Origin: Crossaster papposus
Taxonomy: Eukaryota > Echinodermata > Asteroidea > Velatida > Solasteridae
NCBI GenBank assembly: GCA_037893245.1
Contig: JBAIAA010000534.1
Location: 496,001-560,000 of the forward strand
Length of the DNA stretch: 64,000 nucleotides
Direction: 5' to 3'
This document shows, in pieces, positions 28,601 through 36,427 of this stretch. The position numbers and the translations under genes are program-made. The first letter of the stretch is position 1; each line of letters starts with the position of its first letter. Below the pieces are notes generated by a model that worked only from the letters and a program-made list of their open reading frames with translations, was not told where the DNA came from and did no database searches.

Positions 28601-29675
28601 TGGGATGTGTTTTTAGGTTTTTCTGTTGACTCAAAAATTGGGATGATTTGAATATGCAAGAATCGGCGGCATTATGATCGAAGAGCTGCCTATAGTGTTT
28701 GTCAATGGAATCTATTTCTGCTTGAAACTTATTGAAATTTTATGAGTCATCAGCAGCCAGGTTTAACAAGTGTTGTTTTTTGCAATTAATTTTTTCAAGC
28801 CCTCTTCCCCTTTTTTCATTATTTAACAAATGCAATAGTTATCTCTAAAATTGTCTCAGAAATAAGTAGCTAGCGGGTTTTTTGCATTCATTAATCGGAT
28901 CCCTTAAAATTCTCAACTACATGTACATCTTCGAACTTGTCATTTGAAGGTCTTGAATCAGCAGCTTGACAAAACCATCGCTCAGGTCTTGGAACTGAAG
29001 GCGGCCAACGAGCGCCTGACTGCAGAGAGCACTCGCCTGGCCAATGAGAACATTGGCCTGAAGGCCAATGGCAACAGGCTTCAGGACTGCGAGTCCCGCC
29101 GAGAGCAGCTGACACTGGAGCTAGGTGAGGCTCAGCAGAATATCAAGGAGTTCAGCTTTAAGATAACCCGGCTGGAGAGGGATCTGGCATCCGCCCAGGA
29201 ATCCAAGGCAGAGAGGAGCTCGGAGGAAGAGAAGTTCAGGAAGCAGGTCCACAAGTTATCCAAGGATCTTGCTGGGTATCAGAAGCTGATTACTGAGCAG
29301 CACGAGACGGAGAGAAGCCTCAGAGACCAGCTGGAAGATCAGACGGTTGAGCTTGAACATGAGCTCTCCGAGAGGGACAGGATGCTGGCCTTCATTGAGA
29401 GACTCCAGGGGGAGCTCAGGAAGAGACAACTCGTCGGGAAAGATGTTAGAGCCGAAAAGACAGAAGGGATGAACTTCAGAGCGTTTGTACACCTCAAGCG
29501 AGAGGTGAACCACCTCCGGGAGGAGAATGACGAACTGCGTTTGGCCGAGAGGGTCAAGCCGCTGGCTCTGCCAAGCCTGAAGGCAGCCTCACCAGGAGGC
29601 GACAGCAATAAGGAAAGGAAGAGTAACAGGCACAGCGCTAAGTCAACCATTCTCAGCATAGCAAACGTCAGGTAG
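4967..29675 (+). CDS. Unassigned coiled-coil protein, 5 coding exons (about 390 aa)
   Basis: Joining 4967-5125, 6965-7099, 19692-19754, 26962-27051 and 28950-29675 gives one open frame of 390 residues. Every junction is phase 0 and GT-AG. Residues 1-20 are polar and probably disordered. From about residue 21 to 355 the protein is almost Pro-free and rich in Leu, Glu, Lys, Gln and Arg in heptad-like spacing, so a long coiled coil is expected. The last 35 residues are basic and Pro/Ser/Lys-rich. No signal peptide, membrane segment or catalytic motif is seen. The N-terminal stretch (LTNKHIQTLGFLQDVARENK) is vaguely like the DUF4515/BBOF1 group of basal-body coiled-coil proteins, but that may be generic coiled-coil similarity. 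An additional small exon in the 12.6-kb intron 2 cannot be excluded. No AATAAA is obvious in the first few hundred bases after the stop. The gene is real with high confidence; its function is unknown. Confidence 0.87.
5258..5580. mobile_element. Long fold-back (palindromic) element in intron 1 of the coiled-coil gene
   Basis: The whole stretch is an imperfect palindrome around about 5420. Paired blocks include ATACTCTCT / GAGAGTAT, AATAATTAGGGCTAGGCC / GGCCTAGCCCTAATTATT, AAAGATTAAAT / ATTTAATCTTTG and ATTTAAATTAGACCCT / AGGGTATAATTTAAAT. The centre is nearly pure A/T. No copy elsewhere in the window and no clear target duplication were seen. Confidence 0.7.
5870..6263 (+). mobile_element. 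Family A TTAA-MITE, copy A1 (right terminus degraded)
   Basis: The left end TTAAAGGGTGTATAAACCAT is followed by the family interior (ATTCTAGGCATCCAGC-like, GTAAAACTTTAGACA-like). The right side reaches CAAGCAATTACCAAT and then diverges. The 45-50 bp upstream is shared with copy A3, so the two copies share a duplication. Confidence 0.85.
6326..6714 (+). mobile_element. Family A TTAA-MITE, copy A2 (complete)
   Basis: 389 bp, with TTAA at both ends and inverted termini TTAAAGGTATAGGATACACC / GGTGTATCCTACCTTTAA. A central inverted repeat is present around GCCGGACGG. No coding capacity. It ends about 250 bp before exon 2. Confidence 0.93.
6965..7099 (+). CDS. Coiled-coil gene, coding exon 2
   Basis: The acceptor TTCACAG precedes GCTGAGTTAAG. 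The exon encodes 45 residues (54-98), AELSQCADLHTLGKETKRRI to TQKHREE. The donor GAG|GTAGGT is strong. The exon is rich in Arg, Lys, Glu and Asp, consistent with the coiled coil. Confidence 0.87.
7118..7177 (+). repeat. Three tandem copies of a 19-bp unit just after exon 2
   Basis: The unit GGTCATGTGAGATTAAAAA is repeated three times (the last is slightly altered), beginning 18 bp inside intron 2. Confidence 0.9.
7463..7470 (+). other. Target-site duplication, left copy (hAT-like element)
   Basis: GCCAGATC, identical to 8196-8203 on the other side of the element. Confidence 0.88.
7471..8195. mobile_element. Non-autonomous hAT-like element nested in A3
   Basis: 725 bp starting CAGGGGGGGG-CGGA-GGGGGG-CCC and ending with its inverse. 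It is flanked by the perfect 8-bp direct repeat GCCAGATC (7463-7470 and 8196-8203). An 8-bp duplication with CAG...CTG termini is characteristic of the hAT superfamily. The interior has open frames of at most about 110 codons without a recognisable transposase, so I call it non-autonomous. Its G-run lengths differ slightly between ends (8 and 6 against 9 and 8), as expected from slippage. Confidence 0.88.
8196..8203 (+). other. Target-site duplication, right copy (hAT-like element)
   Basis: GCCAGATC, identical to 7463-7470; host MITE sequence resumes immediately afterwards. Confidence 0.88.
8405..10565 (+). other. Intron 2 sequence without a gene
   Basis: AT-rich intronic sequence with a family A fragment at 9380-9429. 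At 9800-9870 there is a GT-rich stretch (GTGTGTATATGG, TGTGTATGTGGG) followed by GCCGCGCCGTGCCGCGC. At 10020-10190 it is purine-rich (GGGGAGAAAATGG, GAGAGAAAAGAGAGAC). Short open frames here show no family resemblance and are not called. Confidence 0.5.
9380..9429 (+). mobile_element. Family A fragment A4 (right end only)
   Basis: About 50 bp matching the family right terminus: CCATTCCTGATAATTCAAGC, then CAATTACCAATGGTG and TATCCTACCTTTAA. The left part is missing. Confidence 0.85.
10569..10627 (+). repeat. (GTT)n trinucleotide microsatellite
   Basis: About 19 perfect GTT units in intron 2. A translated run of Val in one frame is an artefact of the repeat. Confidence 0.97.
10917..11070 (+). 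repeat. CpG-rich degenerate hexanucleotide minisatellite (GGCTGC/GACTGC)
   Basis: About 150 bp of in-phase variants of GACTGC, GGCTGC, GCAGC and GCCGGC. It is much more GC-rich than its surroundings and has abundant CpG. One frame reads as a Cys/Gly/Asp-rich chain, which follows from the repeat and is not called as a gene. All units keep three- or six-base phase. Confidence 0.85.
12230..12292 (-). mobile_element. tRNA-derived SINE head remnant
   Basis: On the minus strand 12261-12245 forms a perfect T-arm: stem ACAGG, loop TTCAAAT, stem CCTGT, which contains a B box. The preceding sequence (GACAACAACCGCAGGTC) fits the anticodon-to-variable region poorly and no acceptor stem closes. An A/T-rich tail follows. 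It is a tRNA-derived relic and not a working tRNA. Confidence 0.5.
13059..13218. mobile_element. 160-bp inverted-repeat mini-element with perfect 17-bp ends
   Basis: TTGACCGGCAATCGTGG at 13059-13075 is perfectly inverted as CCACGATTGCCGGTCAA at 13202-13218. GTCCACGAT occurs twice inside. No target duplication is recognised. Confidence 0.7.
13422..13444 (+). repeat. Poly(dG) tract, 23 bp
   Basis: Pure G run preceded by GAGGAGGTGGGGGT. Confidence 0.95.
14729..14874 (+). mobile_element. Family A left half A5, cut by a SINE
   Basis: Starts TTAAAGGTAGGATACACCAT and follows the family to CCTGTAATTATACTGAAAAA, where unrelated tRNA-like sequence begins. The remaining half of the MITE is not found beyond the SINE. 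Confidence 0.88.
14875..15030 (+). mobile_element. tRNA-derived SINE (5'-shortened) adjoining A5
   Basis: Contains a B-box/T-arm CCGGGTTCGAATTCTC around 14912 preceded by tRNA-like sequence. A non-tRNA body follows (TGAGGAACCTATGGTTTC), and then an A-rich tail (GGAATAAATAAAAAAATTAAA). This is the standard order of a tRNA-derived SINE. The A box is poor, suggesting truncation. Confidence 0.65.
15463..15479 (+). repeat. Poly(dC) tract, 17 bp
   Basis: Pure C run in intron 2. Confidence 0.95.
15610..15712. repeat. Short inverted repeat (CCATCAAAATC)
   Basis: AAGTCCATCAAAATCAATC near 15611 is inverted as GATAGATTTTGATGGATTTG near 15691. A third copy (AATCCATCAAAATTCC) lies near 15440. Confidence 0.6.
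15713..18167 (+). other. Intron 2 sequence without a gene
   Basis: Nothing gene-like seen. It holds the poly(dC) tract at 16243, a CTTTTTC-type pyrimidine tract at 17339-17382 and C-rich stretches at 17850-17880. Confidence 0.5.
16243..16264 (+). repeat. Poly(dC) tract, 22 bp
   Basis: Pure C run followed by an ACCTCACC-rich stretch. Confidence 0.95.
18168..18555 (+). mobile_element. Family A TTAA-MITE, copy A6 (complete, perfect central hairpin)
   Basis: 388 bp with TTAA at both ends and termini TTAAAGGTAGTATACAACAT / GGTGTATACTACCTTTAA. At 18333-18360 it carries a perfect hairpin: a 13-bp stem (TTCGCTCTCGCCG) with a two-base GA loop. No coding capacity. Confidence 0.95.
19304..19374 (-). 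mobile_element. Degenerate tRNA-like sequence
   Basis: On the minus strand it reads GTGGTCGAATGGCAAGAC (A-box-like), CTGCACTATAAAGCAG (anticodon-arm-like) and GTGGTTCGAGGCCCAC (B-box/T-arm-like). The spacing is tRNA-like but stems have mismatches and no 7-bp acceptor stem closes. It is probably a SINE head or tRNA pseudogene. Confidence 0.5.
19692..19754 (+). CDS. Coiled-coil gene, coding exon 3 (small)
   Basis: The exon encodes residues 99-119 (ILQLVSSKLEAETQWLQDRE plus Q), ending at the strong donor CAG|GTGAGC. The acceptor CATTCCAG at 19691 is preferred. An alternative AG nine bases later (start 19701, dropping ILQ) is also in frame and could be used. Confidence 0.78.
19956..20076 (+). 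repeat. Direct repeat, left copy, flanking element E1
   Basis: Runs from TTAAAAATTGAGATACAGGT to AGTCTGGAGTCTTAA and is repeated almost identically at 20311-20422. Both copies begin and end with TTAA. Confidence 0.9.
20073..20314. mobile_element. Family E TTAA-MITE, copy E1 (complete)
   Basis: 242 bp with perfect inverted ends TTAACCAGTTCGCGCCGG / CCGGCGCGAACTGGTTAA, including TTAA on each side. It is CpG-rich compared with its surroundings. The TTAACC-type ends and TTAA target suit a piggyBac-derived non-autonomous element. It sits exactly between two direct repeats. Confidence 0.9.
20311..20422 (+). repeat. Direct repeat, right copy, flanking element E1
   Basis: 112 bp, nearly identical to 19956-20076, with small deletions (the ATGATATAACAC region and the T/A run). 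Confidence 0.9.
20423..22579 (+). other. Intron 3 sequence without a gene
   Basis: Mostly AT-rich. The block 21290-21620 is more complex, with two short hairpins (GCACTCCTCAGGAGCGC and GAGAACCTGTGGTTCTC). It has an open plus-strand frame without family resemblance and is not called as coding. Confidence 0.45.
22580..22718 (-). mobile_element. Family A fragment A7
   Basis: Inverted orientation. Internal sequence TTTTGCTGGATGCCTAGAAT leads to the terminus ATCTGCAAATAGTGTATCCT and then ACCTTTAA. The other end is missing. Confidence 0.88.
22803..22869 (-). mobile_element. Family A fragment A8
   Basis: A 67-bp piece, TAGATATTTCTTAATAATTC, then GATATCTGCAAATGCTG and ATCATATCTTTAA, lies 84 bp from A7 in the same orientation. 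Part of a terminus has apparently been duplicated or separated. Confidence 0.8.
25301..25610 (+). mobile_element. Family D element, copy D1
   Basis: About 300 bp matching copy D2 at 46001 end to end, from AGCTTTACCTTTCATACGTA to ACTAACTCATGTAG. The ends carry inverted ACGTACTTTGGAC / GTCTACAGTGCGT. GTGGAC or its inverse GTCCAC occurs repeatedly inside. No coding capacity. Confidence 0.8.
25970..26560 (+). promoter_or_regulatory. Candidate cis-regulatory block in intron 3
   Basis: About 590 bp of non-repetitive, compositionally balanced sequence. It has dense factor-type motifs: TTATCA and GTGATAA (GATA-like), TTAATTAATG (homeodomain-like) and ATGCAAAT (octamer) at about 26489. No open frame or repeat is present. 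Its texture differs from the AT-rich, repeat-laden intron. Enhancer function is inference; conservation was not tested. Confidence 0.3.
26962..27051 (+). CDS. Coiled-coil gene, coding exon 4
   Basis: A T-rich tract and GGCAG precede CTGGAAGCTCAG. The exon encodes 30 residues (120-149), LEAQIRAHEEKNAKLTDQLD to KKHDLKLD, with donor GAC|GTGAGT. Both splice sites are strong and the heptad pattern continues from exon 3. Confidence 0.87.
27331..27565 (-). mobile_element. Family E TTAA-MITE, copy E2 (inverted, diverged)
   Basis: Relative to E1 the orientation is reversed. CCTGTTCACGCCGGGATTAT is at one end and ACGTGAACCGGTTAA at the other. It shares the internal stretch GCTCGTGATGTGTTTATCCG with E3 (GCTCGTGACGTGTTTATGCG). 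It lies in intron 4. Confidence 0.82.
28428..28573. repeat. Possible small inverted element ending in poly(T)
   Basis: ATGTATGGA near 28433 is inverted as TCCATACAT near 28543, immediately before a T run of about 20 bases. The interior is GC-rich (ACGGCCGCTGTCACCCGG). It may be a retroposed fragment with an A tail on the minus strand or a short fold-back element. Identity is unresolved. Confidence 0.4.
28950..29675 (+). CDS. Coiled-coil gene, terminal coding exon 5
   Basis: The acceptor TTTGAAG at 28949 gives phase 0 continuation with VLNQQLDKTIAQVLELKAAN. The exon encodes 241 residues and ends at TAG (29673-29675). GC content and third-position pattern differ clearly from flanking intron sequence. 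The exon has heptad-rich repeats (ANERLTAESTRLANENIGLK), a segment MNFRAFVHLKREVNHLREEN, and a basic low-complexity tail ending STILSIANVR. The acceptor's pyrimidine tract is poor. Confidence 0.92.
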   Translation, partial: VLNQQLDKTIAQVLELKAANERLTAESTRLANENIGLKANGNRLQDCESRREQLTLELGEAQQNIKEFSFKITRLERDLASAQESKAERSSEEEKFRKQVHKLSKDLAGYQKLITEQHETERSLRDQLEDQTVELEHELSERDRMLAFIERLQGELRKRQLVGKDVRAEKTEGMNFRAFVHLKREVNHLREENDELRLAERVKPLALPSLKAASPGGDSNKERKSNRHSAKSTILSIANVR

Positions 29676-32009
29676 CACATGTCGGTGTGCAAAATAATTA
29701 CTGTAAAGATAATGTAACAACTGTGATACAGTTAGGAAAAGGCTTTCTTGGATAAACTTCTTTGAGTTATTTAGACATCACTGCAGTGTATATTTTTGCT
29801 GGTCTGTTGATCTGAAATTCGGTACCCTCTGGAGACCTGAACACAATGTGTATAATGGAGACAAAAGGACGCCGGAGGATAAATTTGTATAGATGAATAG
29901 GTCGCCACAGGGAATTTCACGAATTAGATTTTTGGAGTGTACCTCAAATTACTCAAAAACTAGGTTTAGGAAGTGGGTTAGGGTTAGTGTTTGGGTTAGG
30001 GTATGATATAGGGTATATTGGGTCGAAATTTCAACCCAGGAAATTAATTGTGGTTGAAATAGGAGTATTTTGAAAAAGGTGCCCGACTTTTTAAGCAGTT
30101 TGTACACGAGAACAAAGAGATGTCTCCACAGGGATACAAATTTGAGAGTCAATGAACTTTTGAGCTGTACCTCTACATTACATTTTTTTTTTAATTTTTT
30201 TTTACATTGCAACAGATTGAAACAGCTTCAGTCATGTATTCCCACTTTGCAGTCTTTATCCATTATTTGCATTTTGTGAATATATGATAATGGTTGCCTG
30301 GGTGACAATCTGATTTTGTTTTAGAATGCTGTCATAAATTCTCAGATCCTAAACAGAGTACATTACTAAATTTCTACTAATTCAAATAATGTTCACCAGC
30401 TAATAGCAACGTTAAATTATTACCAGACATAATGGACATTTGAAATTATGCTTTTAAATTTAATTAATTGAAAGCCATGTAAGTTGTCCCTGAGTATAAC
30501 TCAGAACAATCCATTTCTGTTTTTCAACTTCCAAATTTGTGTGGATGCCTGTACGTACAGTCTATACAGCATATGAAAATACACTGAATTTTGTTTGGGG
30601 ATATCGTTGAATTTGTCTGTAATATCGTCATCAATCTTAGGCATACTTTGTCAAGCAATCTTGCAAGCAAGTCCCAGATCACACTACGAGGGGCATAATC
30701 CCGCCGTTAGAGCCAAGACAAAGGCCTGGGGATGATTTTCAATTAGCACCGGCTCCATTAACCTTTCGGCTGCCGCACCCAGGTTGGCTTTTTCCTTTCC
30801 GACTTTCTGTCTTTTCACTTCCTTACCTCTCCACCCCCCCCCCCCCCATCTCTCCTCCCCACCCTTCCTTTCCTTCCCTCACTGTATCTTAATGTTGTCA
30901 TTTGTCGCATGAACACGGTCATGCTCGGGCATCAAATCACACTCTGTGCAAATAACACTACATATAATATGTGCATCACATATCGCTGGTAATTGTCTAA
31001 ATGGCTCTGTCCTAATTCCAGAATGTAGGTTATTTTATGCGGGCGCGGGAATCGCCTGATGTATTAATGCAATTAAGGAGTTCGATGGTACCGTCATACT
31101 GTACCGTCATACGGCACCGTGTAAACTTTGAGGCACAGAGAAAGAGAGATGGGATGGAGGGTAGAAAAAAAATAATAAGAATAAGACGGAGAAGAGAAAA
31201 AATGACCGGTGTAATAGATGTACTGAATCTCATCGCATTCTGATGAAGGCATTGCCTAGTGTTTGTGTATGAAAAACCTGAGAGGTTGGGATGAGAAATG
31301 GAGAGGCAGGGGAGAAGACAGGAGAGGGTGGGGGATTGAGTTTCATAAGGAAGTCAAGATATTTCCTGACGAATATTACATCTGTGAGTGCATGTTAGTA
31401 TTACATGTGTGCGCGTGTGTGTATGTGTGGCTATGTGGAACGAGCACGTCCTAATTTATGACATATTGAAAGATCATGGTTTTCCGAATAACCCAAATAT
31501 TGTATTGATTGATGTGACATTGATTTACTGGACTCGCACACACATGTGCGCAGTGGGGCTACATAGTGTACACGACCTCAGGTTTTGTACATGTAGCTCA
31601 CTGGCCCGGTCACACTTTGTTGTCCGAGTTTATCCAATTTCCTTCTCAATCTTGAAAGTAGGTTAAGTATCAATAACGGATACTCTGAAGTATGAGCACG
31701 CAGGCCCCCTGATGGGCTGTCACACCTTGCAAATTGTAATAATAACCCGCGATAAATGTTGGTTTATATTTTCAAGTCGGGTCAGGAATCTTGGAGTGAT
31801 TTCCAAAAGAAGCAAGCGGCGATACCAAACTCGGGAGTTTTATGCATCTATAGTTTGATAACGAATCTGTACGAAGTAGCTCCGGTTACTGAACTGAACC
31901 TGTGAGACCCCTGGAAGAAGCAGGCATTGAAGATGAAAGGATCCAGGAAGGTGATAGGAAAAGAAGAGTTTGAAATGGGGAAATAAGGCAAGTCTGCAAG
32001 CCGGTACAA
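29676..32009 (+). other. Downstream flank of the coiled-coil gene
   Basis: Contains the 3' UTR start but no clear poly(A) signal nearby. At 29961-30018 there are a few telomere-like GGGTTAGGGTTAG / GGGTTAGGG units. A C-run lies near 30834. No further gene is supported. A complex block near 30640-30790 may be regulatory but has no defining motif. Confidence 0.45.
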
Positions 32010-32385
32010 TTAAAAGTAGGATACACCATTTGCAGATATCGAGAAAGAAAAAAATTACTACCGAATTATTAAGAAATATCTTGCTTATTTGAAAGTTAAT
32101 AATGATTCTAGGCATCCAGCAAAATGATTTCACTAGGTATCCTGTAATCATTCCGAAAATGTTTATAAAAGCAAATCATAATCATGATGGCAACAAACCA
32201 ATAACAACAAAAACAAGTGCCCGACACCGCTTGAAAAAGAACGCCGTTTTTCTTGCATTTTTCACGGCATCGTTGTAAAACTTTGGACAGGTCATCTAAA
32301 CGATATTTACTATAAAATACCACCTCCCAAATCACCCATTCTTGATAATTCAAGCAATTACCAATGGTGTGTATCCTACCTTTAA
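32010..32385 (+). mobile_element. Family A TTAA-MITE, copy A9 (complete)
   Basis: 376 bp with TTAA at both ends; termini TTAAAAGTAGGATACACCAT / GGTGTGTATCCTACCTTTAA. The central hairpin is degraded. Confidence 0.93.
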
Positions 32386-32396
32386 GTAGACATAAT

Positions 32397-32761
32397 CAGG
32401 CAGGTTGTCAAAATATGTAATATTGTTCAATCAAATGATATAAAAAAAAACATGGAATTTGACACACAGTCATAGTATGTCATGAAAAAGATATTTAGCT
32501 ATAAGGCCATCGCAGATTTGTTGTATTAAAATATATAGATAGGATAACAAGCAATTTTCAAAAATTTCAAAATGGCTGCCATTGCATGTTAAATTCTAAC
32601 TATATTTTTTCAAAAGACAAATCTGCGATGGTCCTATAGCCAAATATCTTTCTTGTGATTTACCTGTACTATGACTGTGTGCCATATTAAATGCTTATAC
32701 ATGTATCATCAAGTGAACAATTCTACGATATCATATTTGGCACTATTGAATCTGCCTTACT
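32397..32761. mobile_element. 365-bp fold-back element immediately after A9
   Basis: Long imperfect inverted repeat. ACACACAGTCATAGTA, AAGATATTTAGCTATA and GGCCATCGCAGATTTG on the left pair with CAAATCTGCGATGGTC, TATAGCCAAATATCTTT and TACTATGACTGTGTG on the right. Weaker pairing extends outward through ATTGTTCA / TGAACAAT and AGGCAGGTT / AATCTGCCTT. No open frame. No second copy is seen here. Confidence 0.8.
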
Positions 32762-35700
32762 GACAAGCAAGCAATTCAAGCAAGCAATGAAAGGATTCGT
32801 GCGATAAATACTTTTTGGGAACCCATTTTGTGCAACTTCCCACTCTATTTCCAAACTGTTGCAAGTTAAATATTAAATTATTTTTAACCACTAAACAAGG
32901 GGACACAAAGGAAGAATGCTTGAATTACATGTTGTTGTAATGACATCCATGTTGAAGTGATGTGACACTAACGTCCCACTTTGCTAGATATATAAATGTT
33001 TCAGCACCATCCACAAATCACGCTATATGCAAAACATCTAGAGTAACTCAAAGCAAGACTCTGAAATTGTAAAAAAAAATCTTCAGGACTTGGAAGATGT
33101 TGTTTTATTTATAAATGTCATTAAAATGAACAAAAAAAATCACTAAAAATAACAGGAAATCTGACGGCAGATTGGATTAGGATTTTACAGTTCAGTTAAC
33201 GAGGGAGACCGTGGACCTGTGTGGTGCGACACCTCTCGGCAAAGAACGATAAATAGGTGGCCGGGTCCCCTCAAATTGGATTATCCCGGCAAAACGGGAT
33301 TGAGCGGTTTAAGTAAGTCTTGTTCGGCCAATTTGGACGTGGTTGGGTATTTAACCGTGTTCTTTCCTGTTCAGATCTGGTTCGTGCTGCCGAGTTAGCC
33401 TTGATTCATTGTTTTAATGCTGATTCCAGCATATTTGATAGATTGCTGGATATGGTGTTCAGTCTTTACTGACCTTTGAGGAGAAATGCGGATAAACCTT
33501 TGTAAATGAAACGACAAAATAAATTCAGATTTTGGAAACTTTGTGACATTTGGAAAGTTAATTGATGTAAGATCATTACAAAACCAATACAAGCGTAAAT
33601 TAGGGCAGATAAAAGGCTTTTACTTGCAGAGGGTTTCATACAACTTATAAGCCATGAATATTGTAAAGGCAGGTAAAATAATGGAAGTTAACAAAAGCCT
33701 TATGCTTAATTTACTTGGAATGAGATTTTTTTTAAAGAGCTGTTGGAATCACCCTCCCCCCTTTTGTTTTAACACAAACAACATGTCACACATTCCCAAC
33801 ATATGATCTTGTTTGAATAGACTCATCTCATTTTTTTTTTGGGGGGGGATGAATGACAAACATGGAGGGTTAGGCAACAGGTAAGACTACCCAAAATGTC
33901 AATCGAATCTTCCAAATCATCGATTGGATAAAAGATGCTAGAACTTGAACCAGATCAAGTTCATGACCTACCCTCCCCCCCCCCCCCCCCCCCCCCAATT
34001 CTATCGTGGAGGATCCACCAGGGGTGAGAAACAGTCCCGCGTCAACGACCCACCTGGTGAAGAGAGAAGAGACAAGGACCTCTTGCAGTGACAGGTGGCC
34101 GAATCCAGGGTGCCACCCGAGATGGACGGAAGACACCGCCGCGCCTCGCGAGATGTTTCTCTTGTGCGAGTCTCTCCACTTTTCATCCAGTGCAGTTCCA
34201 GTGCTAAGAAGTTGTTATCCCACTGAACGAAGTCGATTCCTGATTTGCCTAATAGAGTTTAAGTCCATTTTGCAAAAGCTATATAATGCAGTCCATGAAT
34301 TTAAATTGTGTCTTTCCTCTTTAAAAAAGAAGAAGTTTCCTTGCCCGTGTTTTTCAACACATTCAATTTTTTTTCAATAACTTTCAAACCTGTTTGTTTT
34401 ATTCCAGCGCTTATTTTTATTTATTCATGGTGTCTCTAAGTCTAACCCTTTAGAAGTTATACTCATTGTGGGCCGAAACAAGCTAGGCTGCCCCGCGATA
34501 ATGGACATATTCTCGGGCTAAGTAATTCAGCCAATAAATGTGGGCTGATTTGTTTTCGTTGATGTCTTATTTGAAAGTGAACCACCTTTGTATTAAAAAA
34601 TAGAAAGAATCTATATTTTGGGATGAAACTGATAAAAACCCAAGGTGGGTATTACTTCAAAATAATTTTTCAAATGTTTTACTGCTTGTAGATTTAAAGG
34701 TATGCAACTCCATTTTCCAAATGGGAGGGATGATTTTTACATTGAGCAACTTAATAACAAACTATAAAAAGACGATTCAAGTTATAAAGTACAAAAATTG
34801 TTACATCTTATAAGTATAGAAATGTGGATGGCTGTCTTGTACATGTACCGGTGCATGATCTCCATAAATGCAGTCGCAATAGCTGAATTGAAGTCCATGG
34901 AAAATTTATCTCTGTGATCGTTCATCTTCAATCCAATTTAAAAAGGAAATCTCCTTGGCTTGCCAGCCTCGGCAATTTTTTTTTTATTTGTATTTATTAT
35001 TATTTTTTATTTTGGGGGTTACTTTTTCATTTGATGCCATAAGTGCAATAAAGCCACCTCACATGCCAACAAATTAACAGAGTCCACCGCCCCATGATTA
35101 ACAGCCTCTCGTCATTTCTTGTCATTCTTTTCTCTCTCTCTCCCTCCCCCCTTTCTTATCGCTAAGTACCATCACCAGGGATGAGTTCAGATGCCTTGCC
35201 TCCTGCAACCAGTCGCGTAAAAAGCAGAAAAGGTCAGAGTCATTGTAGCAAAGAACCACCGAACCCTGTACATGGGAGCTATAGCCATCTTACCTTCGCA
35301 TCAATCTACGCCTAATCTCTATGCCAAGGGTTTCTAACACCAGGCATTTTCTTCTCTTGTTTACCTCTCTATTTTTTTCTTCTTCTTCTAATGCCCGGTT
35401 TAATGAGCATCTTGAAGATCTTAAGGCATCTCCCTGTACAATCTCTGATCGCTCGCTCGCTCTCTCTCTCTTTCTCTATCTGTCTATTAATGTGGCAAGC
35501 TCTTTAAGCTGTATGCAAATAAGCCAGGCCTGGACAGGTGATAATAATCGCGGAGAGTTGAGCCTCAAAGTACAGTACGTCGTTGCAATAAGGGGGAAAA
35601 AGTGAAGAGAGAAAAAAAAAAAGAGAAAAAATCCACTTTTTTTCTTTCTTTAAATATGGGATTTCAGAGAGCTGGCAACAAAATATCGATGAAATCGAAT

Positions 35701-36427
35701 ACGATCTCATTAGTAGTGCCCTAAATCAGCTGCTGTAGTTTACCTGGTCGGTGCACTATGCAGTCATTCCTCCCTGCTTTATTGGAAAATTGATTTGGGG
35801 GGGGAAAAAGGGGCCAATGGTTTAAAATACTGTTGTAATTCCTCTCATTTGGTCAATCTGCCTGTCACTCCAGTGAACAAAAAAACACACCAAGATTTAA
35901 TAATCACATTCATGTCAGTGGTTGGAAAAATGTAAGATGTCAAAATCGTTTTTTTTATATATATATATTTTTTTTCAAACTGAATAATGATAATTTGATT
36001 TCACCAGAAGTTCTCTTCTAGATGGGCAGGCTACATTCAGAGACAATGGAACCAATTAGAGGTTGTCGCAGTTGTTTTCTTAATCCCAGCCACAAAAAAT
36101 GGAAGCCTTTCATGTTTTGAAAGGTTGGTTTCTAATATTCGGTTTCCAAAATCAAAAACGAACAGTGGAATTCAAACCGAATATTAAAACAAAATTATAT
36201 TTTTAAATTTTTTTTTCATCCCACCACTAGTTTGAATCGAACATTTATGCATGATATTTCTTAACTATACAGGGTGCCGCATACAAAATGGACAAGCATA
36301 CTTGAGACCCTGAGACCAAAACTATATACCAATGAATGGAGAATCTTTCTAGAAGAAAAATGATATCTCGATTTGGGCCAGTAGTTTTAGCTCCAGACCC
36401 TGTTTTGTGAAGCACACTCAACCACAC
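32762..36427 (+). other. Intergenic sequence without a gene
   Basis: Holds a poly(dC) tract (33975-33996), a CT-rich simple tract near 35445-35480 and A/T runs. No supportable coding region. The GC-balanced stretch at 34000-34200 overlaps open frames on both strands but matches no family I recognise. Confidence 0.5.
33975..33996 (+). repeat. Poly(dC) tract, 22 bp
   Basis: Pure C run preceded by ACCTACCCT. Confidence 0.95.

Noticed and set aside
4967-29675. Assigning the coiled-coil gene to BBOF1/DUF4515 or CFAP157
   Set aside because: Only a short N-terminal stretch looks alike and coiled coils match each other easily. Length and the rest do not convincingly fit from memory, so no symbol is given.
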